Shown one piece after another: positions 1 through 8,442 of a stretch of DNA of 64,000 nt. Position 1 is the stretch's first letter. The number at the start of each line of letters is the position of its first letter. Made by a program: the position numbers and the translations under genes. Source of the DNA: CAYRJD01 sp965212125. GTDB lineage: Bacteria; Actinomycetota; Acidimicrobiia; Acidimicrobiales; Poriferisodalaceae. Location: the NCBI GenBank assembly GCA_965212125.1, contig OZ243045.1, forward strand, positions 186,001 through 250,000, given 5' to 3'. The notes below the pieces were generated by a model. It had not been told where the DNA came from and searched no databases. It saw only the letters and a list, made by a program, of their open reading frames with translations.

Positions 1-1308
1 ATTCACAGGCCCCTTGTAAGCGACCCGCCCCTCAATGCCCTCGGGCACCAGCATGTCCTCGCTGCGCTGATCTTGGAAGTAGCGATCCTTGGAGTAGCTG
101 CGCCCCTGCATGGCACCGATCGACCCCATGCCGCGGTACTCCTTGAAGTGCTCACCCTGATGCACCACCACGTCGCCGGGGCTTTCATCGGTGCCGGCAA
201 ACACGCTGCCGAACATGCCGCAATGCGCCCCCGACCCAAGCGCTTTCACGAGGTCGCCCGAATACTGCATGCCGCCGTCGGCGATGATCGGAATGTCGTG
301 CGACGCGGCCGCTTGGGCGCACTCAAACACCGCCGTGATTTGCGGTACGCCGACTCCGGCCACAACTCTGGTAGTGCAGATGGAGCCCGGGCCGATGCCG
401 ACCTTTATGGCGTCCGCGCCCGCATCAATCAGAGCCAGGGTGGCTTCGGCGGTGGCGACGTTGCCGGCTGCCACCTCAACCTCGTAGGTGGATTTGATTT
501 TGGCGACCGCTTCCAGCACCGCCCGGCTGTGGCCGTGAGCGGTGTCGATAACGATTGCGTCAACCCCGCGCTCGGTTAGAGCCGCGGCGCGATCGTAAGC
601 ATCGGGCCCGGTTCCGACCGCGGCGGCCACACGCAGGCGGCCATGTTCGTCTTTGCAGGCGTTCGGGAACTGATTGCGCTTTTCGATGTCTTTCACGGTG
701 ATGAGACCCACCAGCGTGAAGTCGTCGTCAACTATTGGCAGCTTCTCAATTCGGTGCTTGCCCAGCACGGCTTGCGCTTCCGGCAGGGAGATCCCAACGT
801 GGGCCGTCACTAGACCGTCGGCGGTCATCACCTCTGACACCAGGCGACTGTGATCGGTTTCAAAGCGCAGGTCGCGGTTGGTGAGAATGCCCACCAGCCG
901 ACCGTCTTGGGTAATCGGCACGCCGCTGATTTTGAAGTTGGACATGATCTGCTCGGCGTCGGCCAGGGTGGCGGTCGGCGGCAGCGTGACCGGGTCGGCG
1001 ATCATGCCGGACTCCGAGCGTTTCACCTTGTCAACCTCTGCGGCTTGATCTTCGGCGGACAGGTTGCGGTGTATCACGCCGATGCCGCCGTGGCGCGCCA
1101 TCGCCATCGCCATCGGTGCTGCGGTAACGGTGTCCATGGCGGCGCTTACCAGGGGCATCGATAGCTCAATGCGGCGGGTGAAGCGGGAGGTGGTGTCAAC
1201 CGTGTCTGGCATGACATCGGACTCGGCTGGAACCAGCAAAACGTCGTCAAACGTGAGGCCGTCGGCGATGAATTTTTGATCTTCGGTTGGAAACTTCCCA
1301 ACAGCCAT
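1..1308 (-). CDS. guaB: IMP dehydrogenase, C-terminal end cut by window edge
   Basis: Oxidises IMP to XMP with NAD+, the committed step of GMP synthesis, in the cytoplasm. The reading frame runs on the minus strand from ATG at 1308 off the left edge: 436 of the roughly 490-500 residues usual for bacterial IMPDH. The N-terminus has LTFDDVLLVPAES and SAAMDTVT. Two CBS domains follow at about residues 97-210, then the active-site loop GIGPGSICTTR with the catalytic Cys near residue 311, and YRGMGSIGAM and GRVAYKGPV near the edge. Only the C-terminal end is missing. The next gene is divergent, with a 105-base spacer containing a 12-base tandem repeat. Confidence 0.97.
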   Translation of the reverse strand, partial: MAVGKFPTEDQKFIADGLTFDDVLLVPAESDVMPDTVDTTSRFTRRIELSMPLVSAAMDTVTAAPMAMAMARHGGIGVIHRNLSAEDQAAEVDKVKRSESGMIADPVTLPPTATLADAEQIMSNFKISGVPITQDGRLVGILTNRDLRFETDHSRLVSEVMTADGLVTAHVGISLPEAQAVLGKHRIEKLPIVDDDFTLVGLITVKDIEKRNQFPNACKDEHGRLRVAAAVGTGPDAYDRAAALTERGVDAIVIDTAHGHSRAVLEAVAKIKSTYEVEVAAGNVATAEATLALIDAGADAIKVGIGPGSICTTRVVAGVGVPQITAVFECAQAAASHDIPIIADGGMQYSGDLVKALGSGAHCGMFGSVFAGTDESPGDVVVHQGEHFKEYRGMGSIGAMQGRSYSKDRYFQDQRSEDMLVPEGIEGRVAYKGPVN

Positions 1309-1343
1309 ACGGCACATTAGCGCGCCCGCTGGCGCCCAAGCGG

Positions 1344-1367
1344 TAAGCGCTGGCGTAAGCGCTGGCG
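1344..1367. repeat. 12-bp perfect tandem repeat (2 copies)
   Basis: TAAGCGCTGGCG occurs twice in a row in the spacer between guaB and the divergent glycosyltransferase gene. It is one of many short tandem duplications at gene boundaries in this window. No function is apparent. Confidence 0.8.
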
Positions 1368-1413
1368 CGTGATTCCGCTGGCAGCACCGGCAAGCAACGC
1401 GTAGCGTTGGGCT

Positions 1414-2628
1414 GTGGCCGATTTTCAGCAGCGTGGTTCGGTTGGCACTTTGCACTACCTCAACGACCGCTCAACTGAGAGTTTTGAAACCGACCTGGTG
1501 GAGTACTCCCAGAAACTGCCGGTGGCGCTCATCATCCCGTGCCTGTTTTCAGAGCTTGAGGGCGACGCGCTGGGTGGGATTATTGACGAGGTCGCAAAGA
1601 TCCCGTATCTAGAGGAAGTAATCGTCGGCATTGATCGGGCTGATGAGGCGCAGTTTGCGCAGGCTCGCAAGGTCTTTTCGCAGCTGCCGCAGCGCACTCG
1701 CCTGCTTTGGAACGACGGTCCAAGAATGCAGGCCATTGATGCGCAGCTAGCCGAGCAGTCGTTGGCACCGAACCAGCCCGGCAAGGGTCGCAACGTTTGG
1801 TACTGCCTCGGCTATTTCATGTCGAGCGGGCGCTGCGATGCGGTCGCGCTGCACGACGCAGACATCCTCACCTATGAGCGCGGCATGCTCGCCCGGCTGC
1901 TTTACCCGATCATGGCGCCGACCTTTGGCTATTCGTTTTCGAAGGGCTATTACTTTCGGGCTTCGGGCGGCCATCTGAAGGGCCGCGTTGCTCGCCTGCT
2001 GGTGCCGCCGCTTGTGCGGGCGCTGCGCAACACGATCGGCGACCACGAGTACTTGCGCTATCTGTCGGCGTTTCGCTATCCGCTGGCGGGCGAGTTTGCG
2101 ATGAAGCTAGACATCACCCGCAGCATCCGCATTCCCAGCGACTGGGGTCTTGAGATCGGTGTGCTGTCGGAGGTTTATCGGATTTATCGCGGCCGCCGCT
2201 TGTGTCAGGTGGAGATTGCCGACCGCTACGACCACAAGCATCAGGATCTGTCGGCGGACGACCCCAGCGGCGGTCTGCGCAAAATGAGCCACGACATCTC
2301 AAAGGCCATCTACCGCAAGCTGGCGATTGACGGGACGGTGCTTTCCGGGTCGGTGTTTCGCACGGTCAAAGCGGCGTACTACCGCAACGCCTTGGATCTC
2401 ATCAGTCACTATCGCAACGACGCTGCGTTCAACGGGTTTGAGTTTGACCTGCATGCGGAGGAGAGCGCGGTGGACGTGTTTGCGAACACGTTGATGGCGG
2501 CGGGCGACGACTATCTGAACAACCCGCAAGAGACGCCGTTTATCCAGAACTGGTCACGTGTGGAGAGCGCATTGCCTGACGTGCTTCCGCAGATTTATGA
2601 CGCAGTCGAGGCGGATAACTGCACCTAG
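1414..2628 (+). CDS. gpgS: glucosyl-3-phosphoglycerate synthase-like glycosyltransferase (GT81 type)
   Basis: Predicted to transfer glucose from an NDP-glucose to 3-phosphoglycerate, the first step of glucosylglycerate synthesis, a compatible-solute pathway. The 404-residue protein resembles the cyanobacterial/Persephonella-type GpgS as I remember it: VALIIPCLFSELEG near residue 37, a GKGRNVW segment near 123, the metal-binding LHDADILTYER (D148, D150) and YPLAGEFA and DWGLEIGVLSEVYR further on. The start is GTG at 1414; no stronger in-frame start is apparent. It converges on a sucrose-phosphorylase-family gene and their stop codons share CTAG at 2625-2628. No separate phosphatase (GpgP) lies nearby. 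The sugar acceptor is inferred; a mannosyl analogue cannot be excluded. Confidence 0.75.
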   Translation: MADFQQRGSVGTLHYLNDRSTESFETDLVEYSQKLPVALIIPCLFSELEGDALGGIIDEVAKIPYLEEVIVGIDRADEAQFAQARKVFSQLPQRTRLLWNDGPRMQAIDAQLAEQSLAPNQPGKGRNVWYCLGYFMSSGRCDAVALHDADILTYERGMLARLLYPIMAPTFGYSFSKGYYFRASGGHLKGRVARLLVPPLVRALRNTIGDHEYLRYLSAFRYPLAGEFAMKLDITRSIRIPSDWGLEIGVLSEVYRIYRGRRLCQVEIADRYDHKHQDLSADDPSGGLRKMSHDISKAIYRKLAIDGTVLSGSVFRTVKAAYYRNALDLISHYRNDAAFNGFEFDLHAEESAVDVFANTLMAAGDDYLNNPQETPFIQNWSRVESALPDVLPQIYDAVEADNCT

Positions 2629-4487
2629 CTCGGTTTTAGCCAGGCGGTCTGCCCTGGCTGTAAGGCCAACGGCTCACTCAGTGGCAGCGTTTGCTGCGCC
2701 AGCAAGTCAAAGCAAGCCTTGTCCGTTGGCTCTGCTAGCGCCAGCCCCGCGTCAAGCGGGCCGAGGTCAACTTCCGCGGGTTCGTTGGTGACGTTTGTTA
2801 GGCACACCACCTGGTAGTCGGGCTGTCCGCCGCCGGGCTGTCCGCCGCCGCGCACCAACCCAAAAACAGCGTCGCTGACGGGTAGCGACACTTGAGAGCT
2901 GTTCGGATGGAACGCGCTCTCACCACGCCTAATGCGGATAAGCCGCAGCAGCTCAGCCATCACAGATCGCCGCAGCCCGCCGTCGGTGTCTAGCTGCTCA
3001 TCTAGTTCGCTTGTCAGCAGCCTTTGGCGATTGATGGCTCGTGGCGACAAGGCTTGTTGGTCGGGTTCAGTCAGCGTGCGGCCAGGCGTGCAAAGCAGGC
3101 TGTGTATGTAGAAGCTCGGGACGCCCGCCAGGCTCAACATGATTGCGTGCGCCGCCAAATAGTGCGCCACGCTCAGCTGGTTGCTGGCCGAGATGAACAG
3201 GTCAAAAAGCGCCACGTTCAACTCATACGGCTTCGCAGCGTCCGGCGTTTCGTAGAGCGAGTGCGTGCCGCCGGCTTCGTTGGTCGCTTTGACTAACTGG
3301 TCGATTTCCGCGACCGACAATATTTTCTCAACGGGACGCACCCCGATTCCGTCATGGCTAGCTATGAAATTAAGAAAGGTGGTGTTGGTCTCGGTGGCGT
3401 GCCCGGTGTGCTCGGTGGCGTGCCCGGTGTGCTCGGTGCCAACTCCGGCTGCTGGCGGGTGCGAGTCCACCCAGTTCTGCCCCACCCACTTCTGCAGAGT
3501 CGCAGCGGAGCCATGCAAAAACGTGTGCACCAACAGCGGCGCCAAGGTGAAGTTGTAAACGACGTTTGACTCGTTCTTGCCATCGCCAAAGTAAGAAACG
3601 TTCTGCTGGTGATCAACGTTGGTCTCGGTAATCAGCACCGTCTGGTCGCCGCTGGCATCCAACAGCAGCCGCAGCAGCCGCACAACCTCGTGGGTCTCGG
3701 GCAGGTGTATGCAAGGCGTGCCTAGCTCTTTCCACAAATATGCGATCGCATCTAGCCGCACCCAGCGCGCACCGTGATCTAAGAGCGTTCGCAGAATCCG
3801 CAGCAGTTCCAGCAGCGCCTCGGGCTGGTGGTAGTCAATGTCCACCTGGTCGGGACTAAAGGTGCACCAAAGATGTCGTTCGCCCGCGGCCGTGTCGATC
3901 GGCTGCAGCAGCGGATGCGTGCGCGGTCGCACGACCAGGCTGAGGTCGTCGTCGGGCGAAGCGGTCATCAAGCACTGGGGGTCAGATGTCGGGTCGGCCG
4001 CAAACTCACGCACCCAGCGGTGCTTCCGACTCACATGACCGCACACCAGATCCACCATCAGCTTGAAACGATCAGCCACCGCCGCAACGTCGGTCCAGTT
4101 GCCTAGCTGCTCGGCGACCGCGGCGTGATCAACCACTGCGAACCCGCCATCTGAGCTGGCTGGATAAAACGGCAGCAAGTGCAGTATTGAAATCTCATCG
4201 CCGAACAGGTCATGCACCTCGTGCTGCAACGTGTGCAGGGGAGTTTCGCCGGGCGTGGTAATCGTGTTTGCGTAGGTAATCAACGCAATGTCGTTCTGCG
4301 ACCAGGGTTCGCTGGTCGGGCTTGGCTCGCTGGTGGGGCTCGGCTCATTAGCAGGACTCGGCGCGGCTAGCCCCAATCCCATCGTGGTGAGAACTTTGGT
4401 GCTAAGCGCATCCAGATCTTCGTTCGGGTAGAGCTTGGCCAGATGAGAGCGCACTCGAGCAGCCAGCGGTGCTTGATTATTTATCAT
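2625..4487 (-). CDS. GH13 subfamily 18 sugar phosphorylase, probable glucosylglycerate phosphorylase
   Basis: A 620-residue TIM-barrel enzyme of the sucrose phosphorylase family. Sequence landmarks: LLPFYPASSDGGFAVVD near residue 104, the nucleophile in VRLDAIAYLWKE (D246), the acid/base in LITETN (E288), and FIASHDGIGVRP (D379). The N-terminal half also has DLVCGHVSRKHRW. Family members phosphorolyse sucrose, sucrose-6-phosphate or glucosylglycerate. The convergent GpgS-like neighbour makes glucosylglycerate the best guess; this is context, not proof. Two low-complexity insertions stand out: a Pro/Ser/Glu repeat at about residues 48-62 and a His/Thr repeat at about 350-368, the latter encoded by a 21-base tandem duplication. 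The start is ATG at 4487, 26 bases from the divergent ligase gene. Confidence 0.8.
   Translation of the reverse strand: MINNQAPLAARVRSHLAKLYPNEDLDALSTKVLTTMGLGLAAPSPANEPSPTSEPSPTSEPWSQNDIALITYANTITTPGETPLHTLQHEVHDLFGDEISILHLLPFYPASSDGGFAVVDHAAVAEQLGNWTDVAAVADRFKLMVDLVCGHVSRKHRWVREFAADPTSDPQCLMTASPDDDLSLVVRPRTHPLLQPIDTAAGERHLWCTFSPDQVDIDYHQPEALLELLRILRTLLDHGARWVRLDAIAYLWKELGTPCIHLPETHEVVRLLRLLLDASGDQTVLITETNVDHQQNVSYFGDGKNESNVVYNFTLAPLLVHTFLHGSAATLQKWVGQNWVDSHPPAAGVGTEHTGHATEHTGHATETNTTFLNFIASHDGIGVRPVEKILSVAEIDQLVKATNEAGGTHSLYETPDAAKPYELNVALFDLFISASNQLSVAHYLAAHAIMLSLAGVPSFYIHSLLCTPGRTLTEPDQQALSPRAINRQRLLTSELDEQLDTDGGLRRSVMAELLRLIRIRRGESAFHPNSSQVSLPVSDAVFGLVRGGGQPGGGQPDYQVVCLTNVTNEPAEVDLGPLDAGLALAEPTDKACFDLLAQQTLPLSEPLALQPGQTAWLKPS
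3390..3431. repeat. 21-bp perfect tandem repeat (2 copies), in-frame in the GH13 gene
   Basis: Two identical 21-base units at 3390-3410 and 3411-3431 encode a seven-residue unit (TEHTGHA on the minus strand). The unit length keeps frame. It lies in a loop insertion of the phosphorylase that the family core does not need. Confidence 0.85.
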
Positions 4488-4513
4488 CCAACCTCACTAA
4501 CTAATCTTGATCT

Positions 4514-6022
4514 ATGCAGACTTTTGCGGACCCGCTCAGGCGTGCGCTTGCGCAACACAGCGATGCGGTCGCAGTGCAGTGTGGTTCAACCAAACGCACA
4601 TTTGGTGAATTGGTTGAGCGCAGCCAGCGCGTCGGCGGCTTGCTCGACCATCTAGGCGTTGAGCTTGGCGAGCGGGTGGCGTTGTGGTCGGCCAATTCGG
4701 CAGAGTATTTGGAGTTGTACGCCGGGGTGCCAGCGGCGGGGCGATTGATCGTGCCGCTGAACACCCGCTGGGCGGAAGCCGAGCTGGCCGACTCGCTCAC
4801 CGACGCAAGGGCTTCGGTGCTGTTCTGCGACCGCGACCCAGGCGGGTTGGCGGAGGTGGTCAAGCATGTGGTGCGGCTAGACGGCACCGAATACGAAACC
4901 CTGCTGACGCAGGCCGAGCCCGCGCAGTTCCACGCTGGCGCACCCGACGATCTAGCCGGATTGTTTTACACCGGCGGCACCACCGGCCGCTCCAAGGGCG
5001 TGATGCTGACGCATCGCAACCTGCTGGCGAACATGATGCACAGCCAGATCACGCTGCCGTTTGACAGCGACGACGTCTACCTTGTCGTCGCGCCGATGTT
5101 TCACGCAGCGGGGTCTAACTCGGTTTTACAGTGCATCTCGCTCGGCGTGAAACAGGTGGTGGTGCCAGCGTTTGACCCCAGTGAATCGCTTGACCTGATT
5201 GAGTCGCAAGGCTGCACGGTGACGTTGGCGGTTCCGACGATGATGCTGGCGATGAATGAAGCGCAGGCGGCAAACGCACGTGACGTCAGTTCGCTGCGGC
5301 TGTTGGCGCATGGCGGTTCGCCGGTGGCGATGGAGGTGGTGCGGCGTTCTGCGGAGCTTTTCACCAGCGCTGAGTTGATCCATCTCTACGGCTCTACCGA
5401 AACCGCTCCGCTGCTTACCGGACTTCGCCACGAAGAACGCCTGGTTGATGAGGCGCGCGGAAAATCGGTTGGAACGCCCGTGCTGGGAATTTCGTTGCGG
5501 GTGGAGGGCGCCGGCGGAGCCGATGCGCAGGTGGGTGAGGCTGGCGAGGTGTTGGCCAGCGGGCTGAACGTGATGGCGGGCTACTGGGAGCGACCCGAAG
5601 AGACGCAGGCGGTTTTGGCCGATGGCTGGTATCGCACCGGTGACGTGGGGCTGTTTGACGAGCACGGCTACCTGCACATCGTTGATCGCGCAAAGGACAT
5701 GATCATTTCCGGCGGCGAGAACGTTTACTGCACCGAGGTGGAAGAGGTGATCTTCCAACACGCCAAGGTGCTAGAGGCAACGGTGTTCGGCGTCCCCGAT
5801 GAACGCTGGGGTGAGGCGGTGCATGCGGTGGTGGTCGCCCGCGACAAGTCGCTCACCGAAGCGGAGCTGATCGATTTCTGCCGCCAGTCGTTGGCGGGAT
5901 ACAAGCTGCCGCAGTCGGTGGAGTTTCTTGAAGGCGAACTGCCGAAGTCTGGACCCGGCAAGGTGCAGAAGAACGAGCTGCGCGCCCCGCATTGGAAAGG
6001 CCATGATCGTCAGGTGAACTGA
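4514..6022 (+). CDS. AMP-forming acyl-CoA synthetase (fatty/aromatic acid-CoA ligase family)
   Basis: Activates a carboxylic acid to its CoA thioester through an acyl-adenylate. The 502-residue protein has the family motifs in order: the phosphate loop YTGGTTGRSKGVMLTH near residue 153, an LYGSTETAP motif near 294, GYWERPEETQAV, GWYRTGDVG, the hinge region KDMIISGGENVYCTEVEEV and the C-terminal lysine region PKSGPGKVQKNEL. The length fits FadD-like single-domain ligases. The start is ATG at 4514. The substrate cannot be read from sequence. It is followed after 21 bases by an exporter gene on the same strand, so the two could be co-transcribed. Confidence 0.9.
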   Translation: MQTFADPLRRALAQHSDAVAVQCGSTKRTFGELVERSQRVGGLLDHLGVELGERVALWSANSAEYLELYAGVPAAGRLIVPLNTRWAEAELADSLTDARASVLFCDRDPGGLAEVVKHVVRLDGTEYETLLTQAEPAQFHAGAPDDLAGLFYTGGTTGRSKGVMLTHRNLLANMMHSQITLPFDSDDVYLVVAPMFHAAGSNSVLQCISLGVKQVVVPAFDPSESLDLIESQGCTVTLAVPTMMLAMNEAQAANARDVSSLRLLAHGGSPVAMEVVRRSAELFTSAELIHLYGSTETAPLLTGLRHEERLVDEARGKSVGTPVLGISLRVEGAGGADAQVGEAGEVLASGLNVMAGYWERPEETQAVLADGWYRTGDVGLFDEHGYLHIVDRAKDMIISGGENVYCTEVEEVIFQHAKVLEATVFGVPDERWGEAVHAVVVARDKSLTEAELIDFCRQSLAGYKLPQSVEFLEGELPKSGPGKVQKNELRAPHWKGHDRQVN

Positions 6023-6043
6023 GCCAGTCCGTAATCTGAGAGT

Positions 6044-7762
6044 GTGAGGCGGCATTTTCTAATTGATCGCTCGCGTGTCGTTCAGATAAGGCCACGGCAC
6101 ACTCCGCGGATAACGCGCCGGGTGCTGCCGGACGCGCTGCCATCCGCTGAAGTCGCAGCTCCTGTCAAAGCCGTCGCTCCTGAAGCGTCCCCTGAGCCGC
6201 GCCCTGCCTCACTGATCTCCACATCGCCGCGTCCCGTAGCGCCTGCAGCCGAGTTAGCCGAGCCAGCCGCACCAACACAGACGCCAACACGGATACAGCC
6301 GCAACTGCTGCCAGCCACTGCGCCGCCATCCGAGCCACCCGCCAACCACACTCACCGCGTCACCACCACCTACAAGCACGAGCCCGTCTCCAGCAGAGCA
6401 TGGCGGGCGCTAGCGGTCGCATCACTAGGCACGATCCTGGTGGGCTTCAACAGCACCGCCTCCAACATCGCCTTCGACGACATCCGCGATGGATTCACCG
6501 GAGCGACCACCACCGAAGTCGGCTGGGGACTGGCGCTCTATTTCATCGGCACGGCCGCCTTCCTCCCGCTCGGCGGACGCCTGGCGGATCGCCTCGGTCG
6601 CCGCCGCATCTTTCTCGCGGGGCTGGCGCTGTTCGGTTTATCGGCGGTGCTATCAGCGGTAGCGCCAACCGTGTGGACGCTCAACATCGCCCGCACGCTG
6701 CAAGCCATCGCTGGCGCGGCAGTGTTGCCAGCATCGCTCAGCCTGGTGCTGCCGCTGTTCCCGCAGTCGCGCCGCACCACCGCTATCGGATTGTGGTCGG
6801 CTGCCGGCCCGCTAGCCGCTGGCATCGCACCCACCGCGTCGGCGTTCTTGTTGGCGGCAAGCAGTTGGCGGGTGGTCTATTTCGTTAGCGCTCCCGTTGC
6901 GCTAGTGATGCTGCTGGTGAGCTTCAGGGTGCTGGCCGAACAACCCACGCAAACGACCAAGCACCGCCTCGACATCATCGGCGTGGTGGCCGGCACCATG
7001 GCAATAGGCGCAGTGGTAACAGCGATCTTCCAGGGCGACGACTGGGGCTTCACCTCACCGATCGTGCTGGGGCTGGCGGCCGCCGGCGTGTTGGCGCTGG
7101 TGCTGTTCGTGCGCTCCTCGCTGCGACATCCGGCTCCGCTGCTGAACCTGCACCTGCTCCGTCGGCGCGGCGTATGGGTGCCGAACCTCGCCAACTTCTT
7201 AGTCAGCATCTCATCGCAGTCGCTGTGGTTGGTTTGGCCGCTGCTGATGTTGAACGTGTGGGGGTTCAGCAAAACAACGGTGGGCGTAGCCGTAACGCTG
7301 GGCCCGGTTGCGGCCGGCGTGTCAACAGTGATTTTCAGTCGGCTGGGCGACCGGGTCAGTCAGGCCTGGTTGTGTCGCATCGGCAGCGCGCTGCAGATCG
7401 CTTCGATCTTCTGGCAGCTGTCGCGCATCGAAGCCGAACCGAACTATTGGGGCGTCTTAGCGCCCGCCATCACCCTTTACGGGATCGGCTGGGGGATGAG
7501 CACGCCGCTGCTCAACAGCTTGGCGCTGCGCTGGGTCGAAGAGAGCCACTTCGGCGAGATCAACGGGCTGTTCAACACCATGCGCTACGCCGCCGCCGCA
7601 ATCGGCACGGCCGGGCTGTTTGCGTTGCTGCAGGTTGACTCCGGGCCAGAGGCCGTTATGTACTACCGCCACGTTCTGATCTTTTTCATGTGCTCGGCTT
7701 CGGCGGCGTTTTTGTCGCTGTGGATACCGACACGCATTCGCAACAAAGCGCGCAAGACTTAG
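6044..7762 (+). CDS. MFS transporter, DHA2 (14-TMS) type with Ala/Pro-rich N-terminal extension
   Basis: Integral membrane drug/proton-antiporter-like protein of 572 residues. The transporter core begins near residue 118 (WRALAVASLGTILVGFNSTASNIAF) and contains LGGRLADRLGRRRIFLAG, the MFS loop 2-3 motif, and about 14 hydrophobic segments, as in the EmrB/QacA family. The first ~115 residues are unusual: rich in Pro, Ala, Thr and Glu, with no hydrophobic segment, probably a disordered cytoplasmic tail. The start is GTG at 6044. A later start is possible, but few strong candidates exist before the first helix. Substrate unknown. Confidence 0.88.
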   Translation: MRRHFLIDRSRVVQIRPRHTPRITRRVLPDALPSAEVAAPVKAVAPEASPEPRPASLISTSPRPVAPAAELAEPAAPTQTPTRIQPQLLPATAPPSEPPANHTHRVTTTYKHEPVSSRAWRALAVASLGTILVGFNSTASNIAFDDIRDGFTGATTTEVGWGLALYFIGTAAFLPLGGRLADRLGRRRIFLAGLALFGLSAVLSAVAPTVWTLNIARTLQAIAGAAVLPASLSLVLPLFPQSRRTTAIGLWSAAGPLAAGIAPTASAFLLAASSWRVVYFVSAPVALVMLLVSFRVLAEQPTQTTKHRLDIIGVVAGTMAIGAVVTAIFQGDDWGFTSPIVLGLAAAGVLALVLFVRSSLRHPAPLLNLHLLRRRGVWVPNLANFLVSISSQSLWLVWPLLMLNVWGFSKTTVGVAVTLGPVAAGVSTVIFSRLGDRVSQAWLCRIGSALQIASIFWQLSRIEAEPNYWGVLAPAITLYGIGWGMSTPLLNSLALRWVEESHFGEINGLFNTMRYAAAAIGTAGLFALLQVDSGPEAVMYYRHVLIFFMCSASAAFLSLWIPTRIRNKARKT

Positions 7763-7820
7763 CGCCCCTTATCGGCCAGCGTGCCCACAACAAGGGCGGG
7801 AGTCTGGCAACCTTGTCGCC

Positions 7821-8363
7821 GTGGAGGCGCAAACCGTGTTGTGGTGGTTCGCCGTTGCAGCAATCTGTTGCAACGTTGCGACCTTGCTGCTGCTTGTCGG
7901 CCTGCCGTTTTCTCGCCGAAGCTCTAACGGTGTGTGGGCGCTGGTGGCATATGCGAGGCGCCACGCCCTAAAGCTGGCAGCGATTATCGCCACCGCCGCA
8001 ACGCTCGGGTCGCTGTACCTGTCAGAGATAGCGAACTTTTTGCCGTGCCGCTATTGCTGGATTCAGCGCATCGCCATGTACCCGCTGGCACTGGTGCTGC
8101 TCATCGCCTGGTTCACCAGAGACAAAGGCGTGCGCCGCTATGCCGTGCCGCTGGAGATCATCGGGCTGGGGTTTTCGGTTTGGCATTACCTGATACAGCG
8201 TTTCCCCACGCTGGAGGGCAGCGGCTCTTGTGAAGTTTTTAACCCCTGTACGCTTACCCTTACCTGGAAGTTCCACTTCATCTCCATCCCGTATATGGCG
8301 GGCAGCGCATTCATTTTGGTGGCAGTGTTGCTGCTGACTAGCACAGGGGCGCGCTCAAAATAG
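7821..8363 (+). CDS. DsbB/BdbC-like disulfide bond formation protein
   Basis: Predicted membrane quinone-dependent thiol oxidase that re-oxidises an extracytoplasmic thioredoxin-like partner. The 180-residue protein carries a CxxC pair in FLPCRYCWIQR (C76, C79) and a second loop pair in GSCEVFNPC (C137, C143), the two redox pairs of the DsbB/BdbC family. Four helices follow the family plan; an additional N-terminal hydrophobic segment at about residues 6-28 makes five. The start is GTG at 7821; a start nearer the second helix would restore the usual length. The next gene encodes a secreted double-DM13 protein. Confidence 0.85.
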   Translation: MEAQTVLWWFAVAAICCNVATLLLLVGLPFSRRSSNGVWALVAYARRHALKLAAIIATAATLGSLYLSEIANFLPCRYCWIQRIAMYPLALVLLIAWFTRDKGVRRYAVPLEIIGLGFSVWHYLIQRFPTLEGSGSCEVFNPCTLTLTWKFHFISIPYMAGSAFILVAVLLLTSTGARSK

Positions 8364-8442
8364 GTGGGGTTATTAGGTATAAAATGACAACGGACCAAGA
8401 CAGCGACATAGGGCAAGGCGGAACTTGGGTGGAGGCGACAAC

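Noticed and set aside
3390..3431. Could the 21-bp repeat be part of a CRISPR array?
   Set aside because: There are no spacers, only two abutting copies, and they lie in frame inside a coding gene. No CRISPR array was found in the window.
5126..5761. 211-residue open frame on the minus strand
   Set aside because: It runs opposite the acyl-CoA synthetase and reads His/Arg-rich without recognisable motifs; regarded as a shadow.
8425..8442. GTG 8425 as start of the DM13 gene
   Set aside because: ATG 8443 has a GGAGG site seven bases upstream, which falls inside the coding sequence if GTG 8425 is used.
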